Assembly (NCBI GenBank): GCA_017427545.1
Contig: JAFRSO010000015.1
Location: 21,644 to 85,643 of the forward strand
Direction: 5' to 3'
DNA from: Selenomonadaceae bacterium
Lineage (GTDB): Bacteria; Bacillota; Negativicutes; Selenomonadales; Selenomonadaceae
DNA: 64,000 bases
Shown in pieces: positions 1 through 8,408 of the stretch. The translations under genes were made by a program, and so were the position numbers. Under the pieces are notes generated by a model, which saw only the letters and a program-made list of their open reading frames with translations, was not told the origin of the DNA and made no database searches. How positions within the stretch are numbered: position 1 is the first letter of the stretch; every line of letters starts with the position of its first letter.

Positions 1-1421
1 ATTTCAATTTCGCAATGATGACACCTCAACTTTCCGTCTGCGTGATAAGTCATCGGCAAGCCGCAATCGGGGCATTTTATAACCTCGCCGCATGATCTGC
101 ACATTACGACCGTTGACCAGCCCCGCCGATTTAACAGCAATATCGCCTGTTGACCTTCCGCCAAAGTTTTTTTCAACATCTCAATCAACGCTCGGCTCAA
201 AACTGAACGATTGCCCGCTTGAAGTTCGCCGCGCATGTCCACGCATTCAACTTGCGGCAACGGATTGTTCAGCACCCGTCGCGGCATTTTTAACGGAATC
301 AATTCGCCCTGCTCGGCTCGATAAAAATTTTCCAAACTCGGCGTCGCTGATCCGAAAACTATCGCCGCGTTGTGAAATTTTGCAAGCTCCTCGGCGACAA
401 TGCGGGCATGATAATACGGCAATTTTGTATTCTGCTTGTAAGAATTATCCTGCTCCTCGTCGACGACAATCAGCCCGACATTATCAATCGGCGTGAAAAG
501 TGCCGACCTCGCCCCGATAACAATTCCGACTTCGCCATTGCGTATCTTGTGGAAAGTGTCGCTCCGCTCGCCAATGCTCAACCGACTGTGAATAACCGCA
601 ACGTCCTCGAAATGCGCCTTGAAATTCTCGACCGCTTGACCCGTCAAAGCTATCTCCGGCACCAAAATTATCACCCGTCGACTAAGTTGCCGCGTTATTT
701 TTGCCAGCTCAATATAAACTTGCGTCTTGCCCGAACTCGTCACGCCGTGCAATAAAAATCCTTTGAACTTCCCCGCCGTCAAAAATTTTTTTACCGCCTC
801 AATCGCCGCGACCTGTTCGACCGTCAATTCAAAACTTTTCGGAACAGGTTTTATCTTTGAGTAGCTGTCGCGGAAATTTCTTCGCTGCACAACCTTAACA
901 AAACCTGCCTCGACCAATGCTTTTATTGTCTTTGCGGAAATTTTTCGTTCCTTCAACTCCGACGCTGAAAGTTCACTCACCTCCGCCAAAAGTTTTAACA
1001 GCTTTAATTGCGCAGGAGCTTTCTTGAAATTTTTCTCGTCGAATTTTTTTGCAAGCCTCAAAAATTTTTCGTAGCGCACGGAAATTTTTTTGCATTTAGA
1101 GCCGGGCATAAACAAAGTCATCGTCTTTGACAGCGGGCAAAGATAAAATTCCGACATCCAACGTGCCGCGCCCATCATGCTCGACGTAAACCACGGCTCC
1201 TCGTCGATAACGTCAAAAATTTTCTTCAGCGCGAATTCAAATTTTGTAGCGTCGTCAACTTCACGCACACTCATAACAAAACCGTCGACTTTTACTTTCC
1301 CGAAAGGAACAATCACCCTCCAACCCGCCGTTAAAAATTTCAAACTTTCCGGCACAAGGTAAGTAAAATTTTTATTGATACTGTTCGCCGCGACATTAAC
1401 GCAGACTTCAGCAATTACCAT
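1..1421 (-). CDS. priA: Primosomal protein N' (PriA), 3' part missing
   Basis: Replication-restart helicase that reloads the replisome at stalled forks. The frame is open from an ATG at 1421 to the left edge, giving the first 473 residues of a family usually 730-830 long. Visible are the N-terminal DNA-binding domain, a P-loop GVTSSGKT, the Walker B box DEEQ, motif GSATPS and, near the edge, the first zinc-binding cysteines (CRSCGEVIKCPDCG, then CHHC). The start lies 14 nt inside the end of the upstream HEPN gene, so the two may be translationally coupled. The rest of the helicase domain lies outside the window. The identification is firm. Confidence 0.95.
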   Translation of the reverse strand, partial: MVIAEVCVNVAANSINKNFTYLVPESLKFLTAGWRVIVPFGKVKVDGFVMSVREVDDATKFEFALKKIFDVIDEEPWFTSSMMGAARWMSEFYLCPLSKTMTLFMPGSKCKKISVRYEKFLRLAKKFDEKNFKKAPAQLKLLKLLAEVSELSASELKERKISAKTIKALVEAGFVKVVQRRNFRDSYSKIKPVPKSFELTVEQVAAIEAVKKFLTAGKFKGFLLHGVTSSGKTQVYIELAKITRQLSRRVIILVPEIALTGQAVENFKAHFEDVAVIHSRLSIGERSDTFHKIRNGEVGIVIGARSALFTPIDNVGLIVVDEEQDNSYKQNTKLPYYHARIVAEELAKFHNAAIVFGSATPSLENFYRAEQGELIPLKMPRRVLNNPLPQVECVDMRGELQAGNRSVLSRALIEMLKKTLAEGQQAILLLNRRGWSTVVMCRSCGEVIKCPDCGLPMTYHADGKLRCHHCEIE

Positions 1422-1800
1422 TCGTCTCCTCCAAAAAATTTTTGACCGCCTCATAAAACTCGACCGCGTGTTGATATTGAATTTCCGCCTGCTGTATTGA
1501 CGCAATGAAAAAATCCTCATAATCGCAGTTATTTCTGGAATCAAAAGCATCCCCGATATAATCAGAAAATTTCACGTCAAAGATACCCGACTTAACATAT
1601 TCGCGACGAAAGTAACTGATAACTGCCGAATGTTTTTTGAAATCAATTTCTCTTTCTGCCAACAGTGCACGAGCTGCATTAAATATCGCGTAGTAAGAAT
1701 TACTTATAGAAATTTTGTAGCGACTTGTTTCTATCATTTCTGCAGATACTTCCAAACGTTCTTTAGCAGAGTCTAATCTGTACTTAGTCAAATCACGCAA
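1408..1800 (-). CDS. HEPN-domain protein (UPF0332-like), partner of MNT
   Basis: A 130-residue all-helical protein with the HEPN/UPF0332 signature: a YYAIFNAARALL helix near residue 37, a basic KKHSAV segment near residue 56, and an RNNCDYEDFF segment near residue 89. An R-x6-H arrangement (REIDFKKH) could correspond to the RNase motif of HEPN toxins. It overlaps the upstream nucleotidyltransferase gene by 8 nt, the usual order of MNT-HEPN pairs, in which the nucleotidyltransferase can AMPylate and silence the HEPN partner. Whether this pair is an active toxin-antitoxin system cannot be told from the sequence. Confidence 0.75.
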   Translation of the reverse strand: MRDLTKYRLDSAKERLEVSAEMIETSRYKISISNSYYAIFNAARALLAEREIDFKKHSAVISYFRREYVKSGIFDVKFSDYIGDAFDSRNNCDYEDFFIASIQQAEIQYQHAVEFYEAVKNFLEETNGNC

Positions 1801-2131
1801 GACGAATCCCTTCTTTTAAAATATTTCTGTAGTAAGGAAGTTCATATTTGTATTTGTCAAACTCTCCTGCCGGAATAGCTGCTGCCGAAGTTATGATATC
1901 AAGTTCCAAGTCCATTCTGTTTATATCAGACCGAACAGCCCAACGCTTTTTTTGCACGTCCAATCTTTCGCCCTTGACAATCGCGGCAAAATCAATATCC
2001 GAATCCTCGTCGAAATCGCCGCGAGCATAGGAGCCGTAAAGATAAATCGCCTCAATGTCGGAGCCGTAAGCCTTGCGATAAGCCGCCACCACTCGTCGAC
2101 AAATTTCATCCATATGCGGCATTGCGTTCAT
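1793..2131 (-). CDS. Minimal nucleotidyltransferase (MNT, MntA-like)
   Basis: A 112-residue Pol-beta-type nucleotidyltransferase. The active site GSYARGDFDEDSDID at about residues 33-47 has the GSxARG box and both metal-binding aspartates, so it looks catalytically intact. The size is typical of the antitoxin half of MNT-HEPN pairs. It is the first gene of a three-gene overlapping run (MNT, HEPN, priA). Its start region faces the divergent hypF gene about 100 bp away. Substrate and biological role are inferred from family membership only. Confidence 0.8.
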   Translation of the reverse strand: MNAMPHMDEICRRVVAAYRKAYGSDIEAIYLYGSYARGDFDEDSDIDFAAIVKGERLDVQKKRWAVRSDINRMDLELDIITSAAAIPAGEFDKYKYELPYYRNILKEGIRLA

Positions 2132-2184
2132 ATCAATTCCCCCAAAAATTTTTTCAGCGGCAAGTATATCACTTTTTGAGCCTC

Positions 2185-2213
2185 TCGAACAGGCGGAAGT
2201 TTTCTGCTACAAT
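2185..2213 (+). promoter_or_regulatory. Candidate extended -10 promoter of hypF
   Basis: TCGAAC, a 17-nt spacer, then TACAAT preceded by TGC (extended -10). It lies about 20 nt upstream of the hypF TTG start and overlaps no gene on this strand. This is a pattern match only. Confidence 0.4.
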
Positions 2214-2232
2214 CGGCGCGGAGGTGAAAACT

Positions 2233-4485
2233 TTGCTCAACATAAAAATTTTCGGGATTGTGCAAGGCGTAGGATTTCGTCCGTTCGTGAAAAATCTTGC
2301 AGACGCCAATAAAATTTTCGGCAACGTCGCCAATCGCGGTTCATACGTCGAAATTTTTGCTCAAGGTTCCGACTTCGACTTGAAAAATTTTCTCGACGCG
2401 CTCCAAAGTCAAAATCCTCCGCGCTCCACGATTTTAAAACTCGACGTGAATCATCTGCCCGACAAAAATTTTGACGACTTCCAAATTATCGACAGCGTTC
2501 ACGAGGCGGGAGATATTTTCGTTTCACCCGACATTGCCATTTGCGAAAAATGCGCCGCTGAACTTTTCGAGCCGAACAATCGCAGATATTTGCACCCGTT
2601 CATAAATTGCACGGCTTGCGGGCCGAGGTTGACGATTTTAAAAAACATGCCTTACGACCGCGAACGCACTTCGATGAGTGATTTTCCAATGTGCGACGCT
2701 TGCGCCGAAGAATATTTTAACCCGACTTCGCGACGCTTCGACGCTCAACCCGTTTGCTGTAATGATTGCGGCCCCAAAGTTTATCTAATTAGGAGTGAGG
2801 AGGTAGGAGTTAGGAGTTGGGAGGCCATTAAGCACGTCCGAAAAATTTTGGCGAGTGGCGGCATTGTCGCGATTAAAGGTATCGGCGGATTTCATTTGGC
2901 TTGCGACGCTAAAAATTTTTCTGCAGTTCAACGCCTACGCGATTCCAAAACTCGTCCGACGAAACCTTTTGCCGTCATGTTCAAAGATATTTCTTCCGTC
3001 GAACGCAAATGTTTCCTATCCGACGTGGAGAAAAAATTTCTGGACTCTCCGCAAAAGCCGATTGTGTTGTTAGGGAAAAGGGAAATGGGAACCGGGAAAA
3101 GGATTGCCGAAAATGTCGCGCCGAATATAAATCGCCTCGGCGTCATGCTGCCATACACGCCGCTGCATTTGCTGATATTCAATTTCCCTGACGAAATTAA
3201 AAATTTCCCCGACGCACTTGTCATGACGAGCGGCAATCCTTCGGGCGTCCCGATTACAATTGATGACGATGACGCGCTGAAAAATTTCGACTACTGCGAC
3301 GCGATTTTGAGCCATGACAGAAAAATTCTTCTGCGCGCTGATGATTCGGTTATGGATTTTATCGACGGCCGCCCGTCAATGATTCGTCGAAGCCGCGGTT
3401 ATGCTCCCTTGCCGATTTTCTACGACCATGCCGCAAAAAAATCTGTCCTTGCGATTGGCGGCGAACTCAAAAATACTTTTTGCCTGGCGAAGAACAATCT
3501 GCTTTACGCCTCGCCATATATCGGAGATGTAAGCGATCTGCGCACGGTTGAAGTCTTGAAAAGTTCGATTGCCCGCATGAGTGATTTATTGGAAATTCAG
3601 CCCGAAGTCATTGCCTGCGACTTGCACCCGCGCTATCAGACGACCGCTCTTGCCGAAAAAATTTCTGCCGAACTTCAAATCCCGCTTGTGAAAGTTCAAC
3701 ATCATTACGCGCACATTTTGAGTTGCATGGCGGAAAATAATTTTGGCGGCGAAGTTATCGGCGTGGCATTTGACGGGACTGGTTACGGCACTGACGGGAC
3801 GATTTGGGGCGGAGAATTTTTTATCTGTGACACGAAAAATTTTGAGCGGGCGGCGTCGATTGAAAGTTTCACTCAAGCGGGCGGCGATAAAAGTTCTCGC
3901 GAAGGTTGGCGCATTGCCCTTGCCCTTATGAAAAATTTTGAGCTTGCCCGCGAATTGAATCTTGCAAATGACGCTGAACTCCTCGGACAAAAATTTTTGC
4001 TGGAGAAAAATATTAATTGTGTGAAGTCGACGAGCGTCGGGAGAATTTTTGATGCGGTGGCGGCGATTTTGGGCGTGTGTAAAATTTCGAGCTACGAAGG
4101 TGAAGCGGCTATGAGACTTCAAGCCTGCGCTGAAAAAGCAATGCGAAATGCGCAAGGCGTAATGCGTAATGAAAAATTTTCTACTGCTGAAATTTTTGAC
4201 GAGATTTTGACGCGGCGATTGAATGGCGAAAATATTTTTGATTTGGCGAGACTTTTTCACGAACGATTAGCCGAAATGACTGCTCAAGTTTGCGAGGAAT
4301 TGAGCGTGCGGACAAAAATAAAAACCGTCGCATTGAGCGGCGGAGTTTTTCAAAATTCGTTGCTGACTTCGCTGACGATTGAAAAATTGCGACGTCGAGG
4401 TTTAAAAGTTTTGCGCCATGAATTGATCCCGCCCAATGACGGCGGAATTTGTATCGGGCAAGCCCTGTTAGCTGCTATTCCCTAG
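2233..4485 (+). CDS. hypF: Hydrogenase maturation carbamoyltransferase HypF
   Basis: HypF converts carbamoyl phosphate to the cyanide ligands of the NiFe-hydrogenase active site, passing them to HypE. The 750 residues show an acylphosphatase domain (GIVQGVGFRPFV near the start), two zinc-finger modules rich in CxxC, a YrdC-like domain and a Kae1-like C-terminal domain (HHYAHILSCM near residue 490, DGTGYG near 515). An upstream ATG at 2122 would overlap the divergent MNT gene; TTG at 2233 sits 8 nt after GGAGG and gives the normal N-terminus. Three low-complexity segments (about residues 186, 280 and 636) are encoded by seven-base repeats. No other hyp or hydrogenase gene is in the window. Confidence 0.95.
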   Translation: MLNIKIFGIVQGVGFRPFVKNLADANKIFGNVANRGSYVEIFAQGSDFDLKNFLDALQSQNPPRSTILKLDVNHLPDKNFDDFQIIDSVHEAGDIFVSPDIAICEKCAAELFEPNNRRYLHPFINCTACGPRLTILKNMPYDRERTSMSDFPMCDACAEEYFNPTSRRFDAQPVCCNDCGPKVYLIRSEEVGVRSWEAIKHVRKILASGGIVAIKGIGGFHLACDAKNFSAVQRLRDSKTRPTKPFAVMFKDISSVERKCFLSDVEKKFLDSPQKPIVLLGKREMGTGKRIAENVAPNINRLGVMLPYTPLHLLIFNFPDEIKNFPDALVMTSGNPSGVPITIDDDDALKNFDYCDAILSHDRKILLRADDSVMDFIDGRPSMIRRSRGYAPLPIFYDHAAKKSVLAIGGELKNTFCLAKNNLLYASPYIGDVSDLRTVEVLKSSIARMSDLLEIQPEVIACDLHPRYQTTALAEKISAELQIPLVKVQHHYAHILSCMAENNFGGEVIGVAFDGTGYGTDGTIWGGEFFICDTKNFERAASIESFTQAGGDKSSREGWRIALALMKNFELARELNLANDAELLGQKFLLEKNINCVKSTSVGRIFDAVAAILGVCKISSYEGEAAMRLQACAEKAMRNAQGVMRNEKFSTAEIFDEILTRRLNGENIFDLARLFHERLAEMTAQVCEELSVRTKIKTVALSGGVFQNSLLTSLTIEKLRRRGLKVLRHELIPPNDGGICIGQALLAAIP
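2788..2822. repeat. Seven-base repeat array inside hypF
   Basis: Variants of TAGGAGT repeated about five times in the coding frame, translated as the segment RSEEVGVRSW at a zinc-finger/YrdC junction. Confidence 0.8.
3073..3104. repeat. Seven-base repeat array inside hypF (GGGAAAT type)
   Basis: Units GGGAAAA, GGGAAAT, GGGAACC and GGGAAAA in succession; they encode GKREMGTGKR in the YrdC-like domain. The frame stays open. Confidence 0.75.
4141..4171. repeat. Seven-base repeat array inside hypF (GCGTAAT type)
   Basis: Units related to ATGCGTA/GCGTAAT, encoding AMRNAQGVMRNE in the Kae1-like domain. The same unit reappears at the end of the xthA gene. Confidence 0.75.
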
Positions 4486-4512
4486 TCCCTAGTTCCTAGT
4501 TCCTAGTTCCTA
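4477..4512. repeat. Seven-base repeat array ending hypF
   Basis: CCCTAGT and TTCCTAG units. The hypF stop codon TAG is part of the array, which also fills the gap to the convergent DUF4127 gene. Confidence 0.8.
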
Positions 4513-6074
4513 AAATCAATCCGACATTCAAACATGCGGTGCCACGGATTTGACACGGTAAAATTCGTCCACTGCGGGAAATTTTTCTTGGCGAACTCCT
4601 GCATAAATTTATTTTCAAGCGGAACAACTTCAGCCTCTTGCTCGCCGAGATTCAAGAAAATTTGATAGCTGTTCGGATACTTCGTGAGGTAGTCGGCAAT
4701 TTGCGTGCGGACGTTGGCTTGATAAGCCCAATCGTCAAGGTAGCGCGTTGCAAGGAGCCTGTCAATCGATTGACGGTTCATTTTTCTTGCCAAAATGCCG
4801 GTAGCGATTGCAAAGCCCGAAGTATTCGTTGCGGTATTCCAGCCGCCGTAAGATTGCAACTTGAACAGCAAATTTTTATCGCGGAGTTGCGCCATCAAAA
4901 AATTATCGGCACCATTCGCGCAAATAATATCGGCGACACCGACAGGCAGATTTTGATTGACGGCATCTTCAACTATCGCGGAAAAATTTTTGGCGTTGCG
5001 GGCGAAATATTTTTCCTGACGTTTGGTTAAAACTTGCGGCGGGCAAGAATTGTGAATTTCAAAAGTTTTGCCCTTAGGGTCGGTGTTGACGTACAGGACA
5101 AAATCAGCGCGTTTGGGATTGGGAACGAACATTGCGCCGGCAATTAAAATTTCATTGCGGATAGAGTTGCCAATTTGCTCGTCGGAATAACTCGGAACGG
5201 TTTTTGCACCGACGCCGCGATTAAATTGGACGTTGACGAACGGGAGAGTTCCCGACAAATCATTGACGGCGCGTGTCAAAAGCAACATGGCGTATTCGTC
5301 AATGCCGGCTTGAGATTGAGCTTTGGTCTTCGGAATATTTTTCATGTATTCGAGGAGCTGACGATTTTCGCGGTGAGTTTGACTTAGCGGGGCGTTATCG
5401 TCGCGGCCAATGATAAAATAATTTATTACACCGTCGGCGGTCATGTCCAAAAGTTTTTTCGTGGCAGAAAGATTTTTCGCGCGGCGAGCAAACCAATCGT
5501 CCAAAATTTCGTCGGGAATAGCTTTTTCGAGTTCGGCGAGATATTTTTTCTCCGCGCCGCTGAGCTTAGAAATTTCCTGCTTATCCAAAAGCCCCGTCAG
5601 CTGAAAAATCTGCGTACCGTATTGCCCGTAATAATCAGGCTCTTCACGATCACCGGGCGTACCGAAATACGGCGTCCTCATCAGCGACCCGAACAGATAT
5701 AAATTGAGATTCGGATTTTTTTCGCGGAGGGTTTTGAAATTTTCAACGCGGGCATGAAGCGTTTCGATGGGAATTTCATGACTTCGCGAGGGAATCAATC
5801 CGCCGTAAAGCAAGGCGTCCGAAGCTACAACTGCGGCATCGACGGCGGGTGCATTTTCGTAAAACCATGGCCAAAGTTTATCAGGCTGTGTCAAAAATTC
5901 GAGTGGCGGAGAAATTATTTCATAGCCGAGTTGGGCGACGACATCTGCAGGCTGTTGACATGCGACGGGTCTATCGTCGTGCGGTATGAATAAAATTTTT
6001 TCGGCGTAAACGCTTGGCATGAGTAAAAAAATTGCGGCGAGTGTCAAGAAGAATTTCTTCAGTATAAAAATCAC
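4503..6074 (-). CDS. Secreted DUF4127 family protein
   Basis: A 523-residue protein with a hydrophobic N-terminal signal sequence (cleavage plausible after the VYAE region, residue 24-25). The mature N-terminus ILFIPHDDRPVA, a following PPLEFL segment and the SDALLYGGLIPSR block near residue 90 are characteristic of DUF4127, a family of unknown biochemical role found mainly in Firmicutes. The protein is probably extracytoplasmic. It is convergent with hypF; the gene upstream on this strand encodes a small ACT protein. No function is assigned. Confidence 0.8.
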   Translation of the reverse strand: MIFILKKFFLTLAAIFLLMPSVYAEKILFIPHDDRPVACQQPADVVAQLGYEIISPPLEFLTQPDKLWPWFYENAPAVDAAVVASDALLYGGLIPSRSHEIPIETLHARVENFKTLREKNPNLNLYLFGSLMRTPYFGTPGDREEPDYYGQYGTQIFQLTGLLDKQEISKLSGAEKKYLAELEKAIPDEILDDWFARRAKNLSATKKLLDMTADGVINYFIIGRDDNAPLSQTHRENRQLLEYMKNIPKTKAQSQAGIDEYAMLLLTRAVNDLSGTLPFVNVQFNRGVGAKTVPSYSDEQIGNSIRNEILIAGAMFVPNPKRADFVLYVNTDPKGKTFEIHNSCPPQVLTKRQEKYFARNAKNFSAIVEDAVNQNLPVGVADIICANGADNFLMAQLRDKNLLFKLQSYGGWNTATNTSGFAIATGILARKMNRQSIDRLLATRYLDDWAYQANVRTQIADYLTKYPNSYQIFLNLGEQEAEVVPLENKFMQEFAKKNFPQWTNFTVSNPWHRMFECRIDFRN

Positions 6075-6100
6075 TCCTCAAAAAATTTTTCGGGGAAGCT

Positions 6101-6370
6101 TTAAATTTTGTGCATGACATCGAAAATATCTTGGTGTTGAGTTTTAATTTCGACGCCGATAGCTTCGCCCTGCTCACGGAGTTTTTGTTGAAGGTCGACG
6201 AGCCGAATTTTACTTTCCGACGCTTCGGCAAAGAGAATCATGTTAAAAAATCCGTCCAAAATATTTTGATTGATGCTCAAAATGTTGACGTTGTTATCGG
6301 CGAGAATTTTTGTCACGGCGGCGATAATCCCGACGCGATCTTTGCCGACGACTGTCACAATCAATTTCAT
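6101..6370 (-). CDS. ACT-domain protein, UPF0237 family
   Basis: An 89-residue stand-alone ACT domain. The N-terminus MKLIVTVVGKDRVGIIAAVT and the INQNILDGFFNM strand match the UPF0237 group of small ACT proteins, which are thought to bind small ligands such as amino acids as regulators. It starts 8-9 nt after AGGAGGTG. It lies between the DUF4127 gene and sigH on the same strand, separated from sigH by a seven-base repeat array. The ligand is unknown. Confidence 0.85.
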   Translation of the reverse strand: MKLIVTVVGKDRVGIIAAVTKILADNNVNILSINQNILDGFFNMILFAEASESKIRLVDLQQKLREQGEAIGVEIKTQHQDIFDVMHKI

Positions 6371-6382
6371 AATATCACCTCC

Positions 6383-6438
6383 TTAGGTACTAGAATTAGG
6401 TACTAGAACTAGGGATTTTAACTCCTAACTCCTAACTA
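6383..6438. repeat. Seven-base repeat array upstream of the ACT gene
   Basis: Mixed TAGGTAC, TAGAACT and CTAACTC units between the ACT gene and sigH. Confidence 0.75.
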
Positions 6439-6461
6439 AAGAAGACGCCCTTAGCGGACGC

Positions 6462-7214
6462 CTAACTGTTCGGTTTTAATGGGGCGGTTGGTTTCATGTG
6501 GCGGTCAAGAGTGGACAGTCCGCGATAAACCGTCCCAATATCGATTGATTCGCCGCGGCTGGCAACGTAACGTTCAAGCTTGCGTTTAACTCGTTGGAGC
6601 GCGTTATCGATTGACTTGACGTGACGATTCAAACTCACGGCGATTTCCTGATAAGATTTTCCGTCGAGATAAGCCATTAAAACTTGCCATTCAAGCTCGC
6701 TTAGAATTTCGGACATTTTCTTTTCGATGGCTAAAAATTCTTCGCGGCTGATGATAAGTTCTTCGGGGTCGGCAACTTTCACGCCGCTGATAACGTCCAA
6801 AAGCGTGCGGTCTGAATCTTCGTCGTAAATCGGTTTGTTCAGCGAAATGTAAGAATTCAACGGGATATGTTTTTGACGCGTCGCGGTTTTAATCGCCGTG
6901 ATAATTTGGCGGGTAACACAAAGTTCGGCGAAGGCGTGGAAACTCGACAGCTTGTCACTCTTGAAGTCACGCACCGCCTTATAAAAACCAATCATGCCCT
7001 CTTGGATGATGTCTTCCCTGTCCGCGCCGATTAAAAAATATGAACGCGCCTTTGCCCGAACAAAACTCCTGTAGCGGTGAATCAGATAATCCATTGCAGA
7101 ATTATTGTTTTTTTCCTTTATCTCGACGATAAGTTCCTCGTCGGTGAGCGTTTCATATTTGGCGTACTCGTCAGCGATTTCATTTTCAAAAGAGTTTTCA
7201 GCGTTCGATTTCAT
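6462..7214 (-). CDS. sigH: RNA polymerase sigma-70 family factor, SigH type
   Basis: A 250-residue sigma factor. Region 2 contains YLIHRYRSFVRAKARSYFLIG followed by DREDIIQEGMIGFYKAVRDF; region 4 ends with the helix-turn-helix SYQEIAVSLNRHVKSIDNALQR. The pattern and spacing match sigma-H of Firmicutes, the transition-phase factor linked to sporulation and competence. The final 30 residues (with a Pro-rich tail) go past the usual end. Presence of sigH does not prove that this organism forms spores. Start at 7214 follows a GGAGG element. Confidence 0.9.
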   Translation of the reverse strand: MKSNAENSFENEIADEYAKYETLTDEELIVEIKEKNNNSAMDYLIHRYRSFVRAKARSYFLIGADREDIIQEGMIGFYKAVRDFKSDKLSSFHAFAELCVTRQIITAIKTATRQKHIPLNSYISLNKPIYDEDSDRTLLDVISGVKVADPEELIISREEFLAIEKKMSEILSELEWQVLMAYLDGKSYQEIAVSLNRHVKSIDNALQRVKRKLERYVASRGESIDIGTVYRGLSTLDRHMKPTAPLKPNS

Positions 7215-7353
7215 TTCACGTCCTCCAATTTTTACGCGCTGATTATATCGCGCCGATTATTTTAAGTCAAATTTTTTCGGCACAAAGTAGGGATTATTGC
7301 GTATCAAGTAGAATAAGAATTTTTTTATGATTAGCAGGTTGGAGGGAAAATTT

Positions 7354-7911
7354 TTGGGCAAGATAATTTTGGTGACGGGCGGGGCGCGCAGCGGTAAAAG
7401 TTCATTTGCCGAAAAACTCGCGCTCAAAATCGGCAACGGTCAGGCGGCTTACATTGCCACCGCTCAAATTTTTGATGACGAAATGAATTTTCGCGTCAAG
7501 CTTCATCAATCGCGGCGTGGTGATAATTGGCGGACGTTCGAAGCTCCTTTTGTGGCGGAAGAAAAAATTTCCGAGGCCGGTAAAAATTTTAACGCGATTC
7601 TATTCGACTGCGTGACGATTTATATCAGCAATTTTCTTTGCGCGGCCGAACTTGACGACGAAAAATTTTTATACGACAAGCTGCGCGAGATGATTCAAAA
7701 AATAATCGACGCGGCATTGAACGTTGACGCCGTGACGATTTTTGTAACCAACGAGGTCGGCGGCGGCATTGTTCCCGAAAATAAATTGGCGCGACGTTTC
7801 AGAGACTTGGCGGGGCTTGCCAATCAAATGCTGGCCGCTCATGCCGAAAAAGTTTTCTTGACGGTCGCGGGGCTTGCTGTCGACGTGAAAAAATTGGAGG
7901 AAAAATTATGA
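7354..7911 (+). CDS. cobU: Adenosylcobinamide kinase / guanylyltransferase (CobU)
   Basis: Bifunctional cobalamin enzyme that phosphorylates adenosylcobinamide and transfers GMP to it during nucleotide-loop assembly. The P-loop GGARSGKS occupies residues 9-16 and the conserved EVGGGIVPENKLARRFRD segment is near residue 130. A longer reading from ATG 7327 is open, but TTG 7354 is placed 8 nt after GGAGGG and gives the family's normal N-terminus and length (185 residues). It overlaps the next gene by 4 nt, forming an operon with the GNAT gene and cobQ. Confidence 0.9.
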   Translation: MGKIILVTGGARSGKSSFAEKLALKIGNGQAAYIATAQIFDDEMNFRVKLHQSRRGDNWRTFEAPFVAEEKISEAGKNFNAILFDCVTIYISNFLCAAELDDEKFLYDKLREMIQKIIDAALNVDAVTIFVTNEVGGGIVPENKLARRFRDLAGLANQMLAAHAEKVFLTVAGLAVDVKKLEEKL

Positions 7912-8408
7912 CTGTTGAACTTGTCCCGACGATTGACAGGGAAAATTTTATCGTGAACATTCAGGCGGCGTTTAAAAAGGCTGTTGTCGAAGAATTCGGC
8001 GACGACGGCAAGGAAGTTATCCCCCGCGAAGATGTGGAGAATTCTTTTGTTGCGGAGGGCGCGAAAATTTTTGACATAATCAACGGCGGGGAAATTGTCG
8101 GCGGCGCAATCGTCGTGATTCGTCCGAACAATCATAACGAGTTGTTGCTGTTTTATGTCAACGTCGATTGTCACGGCAAGGGAATTGGTACGGCGGCTTG
8201 GCGGGAGATTGAAAAACTTTTTCCCGAAACAAAAATTTGGGAGACTGTCACGCCGTATTTCGAGAAGCGCAATTTGCATTTTTATATCAACAAGTGCGGC
8301 TTTCATGCGGTCGAGTTTTTCAATCCTCACCACAAAGATCCGCACGAGGTTGACGAGGATTTTTCGGGCGGCGAATATGCTTTCAAGTTTGAAAAGGTGA
8401 TGCGTTAA
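7908..8408 (+). CDS. GNAT family N-acetyltransferase
   Basis: A 166-residue acetyltransferase. Residues 60-110 show the GNAT core: IVGGAIVVI, LLLFYVNVDCHGKGIGTAAW (acetyl-CoA pyrophosphate loop of the Q/RxxGxG/A type, here HGKGIG) and NLHFYINKCGF. The acceptor substrate is unknown. It is embedded between cobU and cobQ with 4-nt and 1-nt overlaps, so it is co-transcribed with cobalamin genes, though no acetylation step is known in that pathway. Confidence 0.85.
   Translation: MTVELVPTIDRENFIVNIQAAFKKAVVEEFGDDGKEVIPREDVENSFVAEGAKIFDIINGGEIVGGAIVVIRPNNHNELLLFYVNVDCHGKGIGTAAWREIEKLFPETKIWETVTPYFEKRNLHFYINKCGFHAVEFFNPHHKDPHEVDEDFSGGEYAFKFEKVMR

Noticed and set aside
2122..2232. Longer hypF N-terminus from ATG 2122.
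   Set aside because: It overlaps the start of the divergent MNT gene, adds residues absent from HypF, and has no ribosome-binding site; TTG 2233 fits better.
3586..4260. 224-codon open frame opposite hypF.
   Set aside because: It lies antisense to well-conserved HypF motifs and has no ribosome-binding site or recognisable domain.
6434..6470. Terminator hairpin after sigH.
   Set aside because: GACGCC occurs twice as a direct repeat, not inverted, so no stable stem forms. The same holds for 29645-29685.
7215..7353. Cobalamin riboswitch upstream of cobU.
   Set aside because: The 110-bp gap is too short and no B12-box-like sequence or suitable stem pattern was seen.
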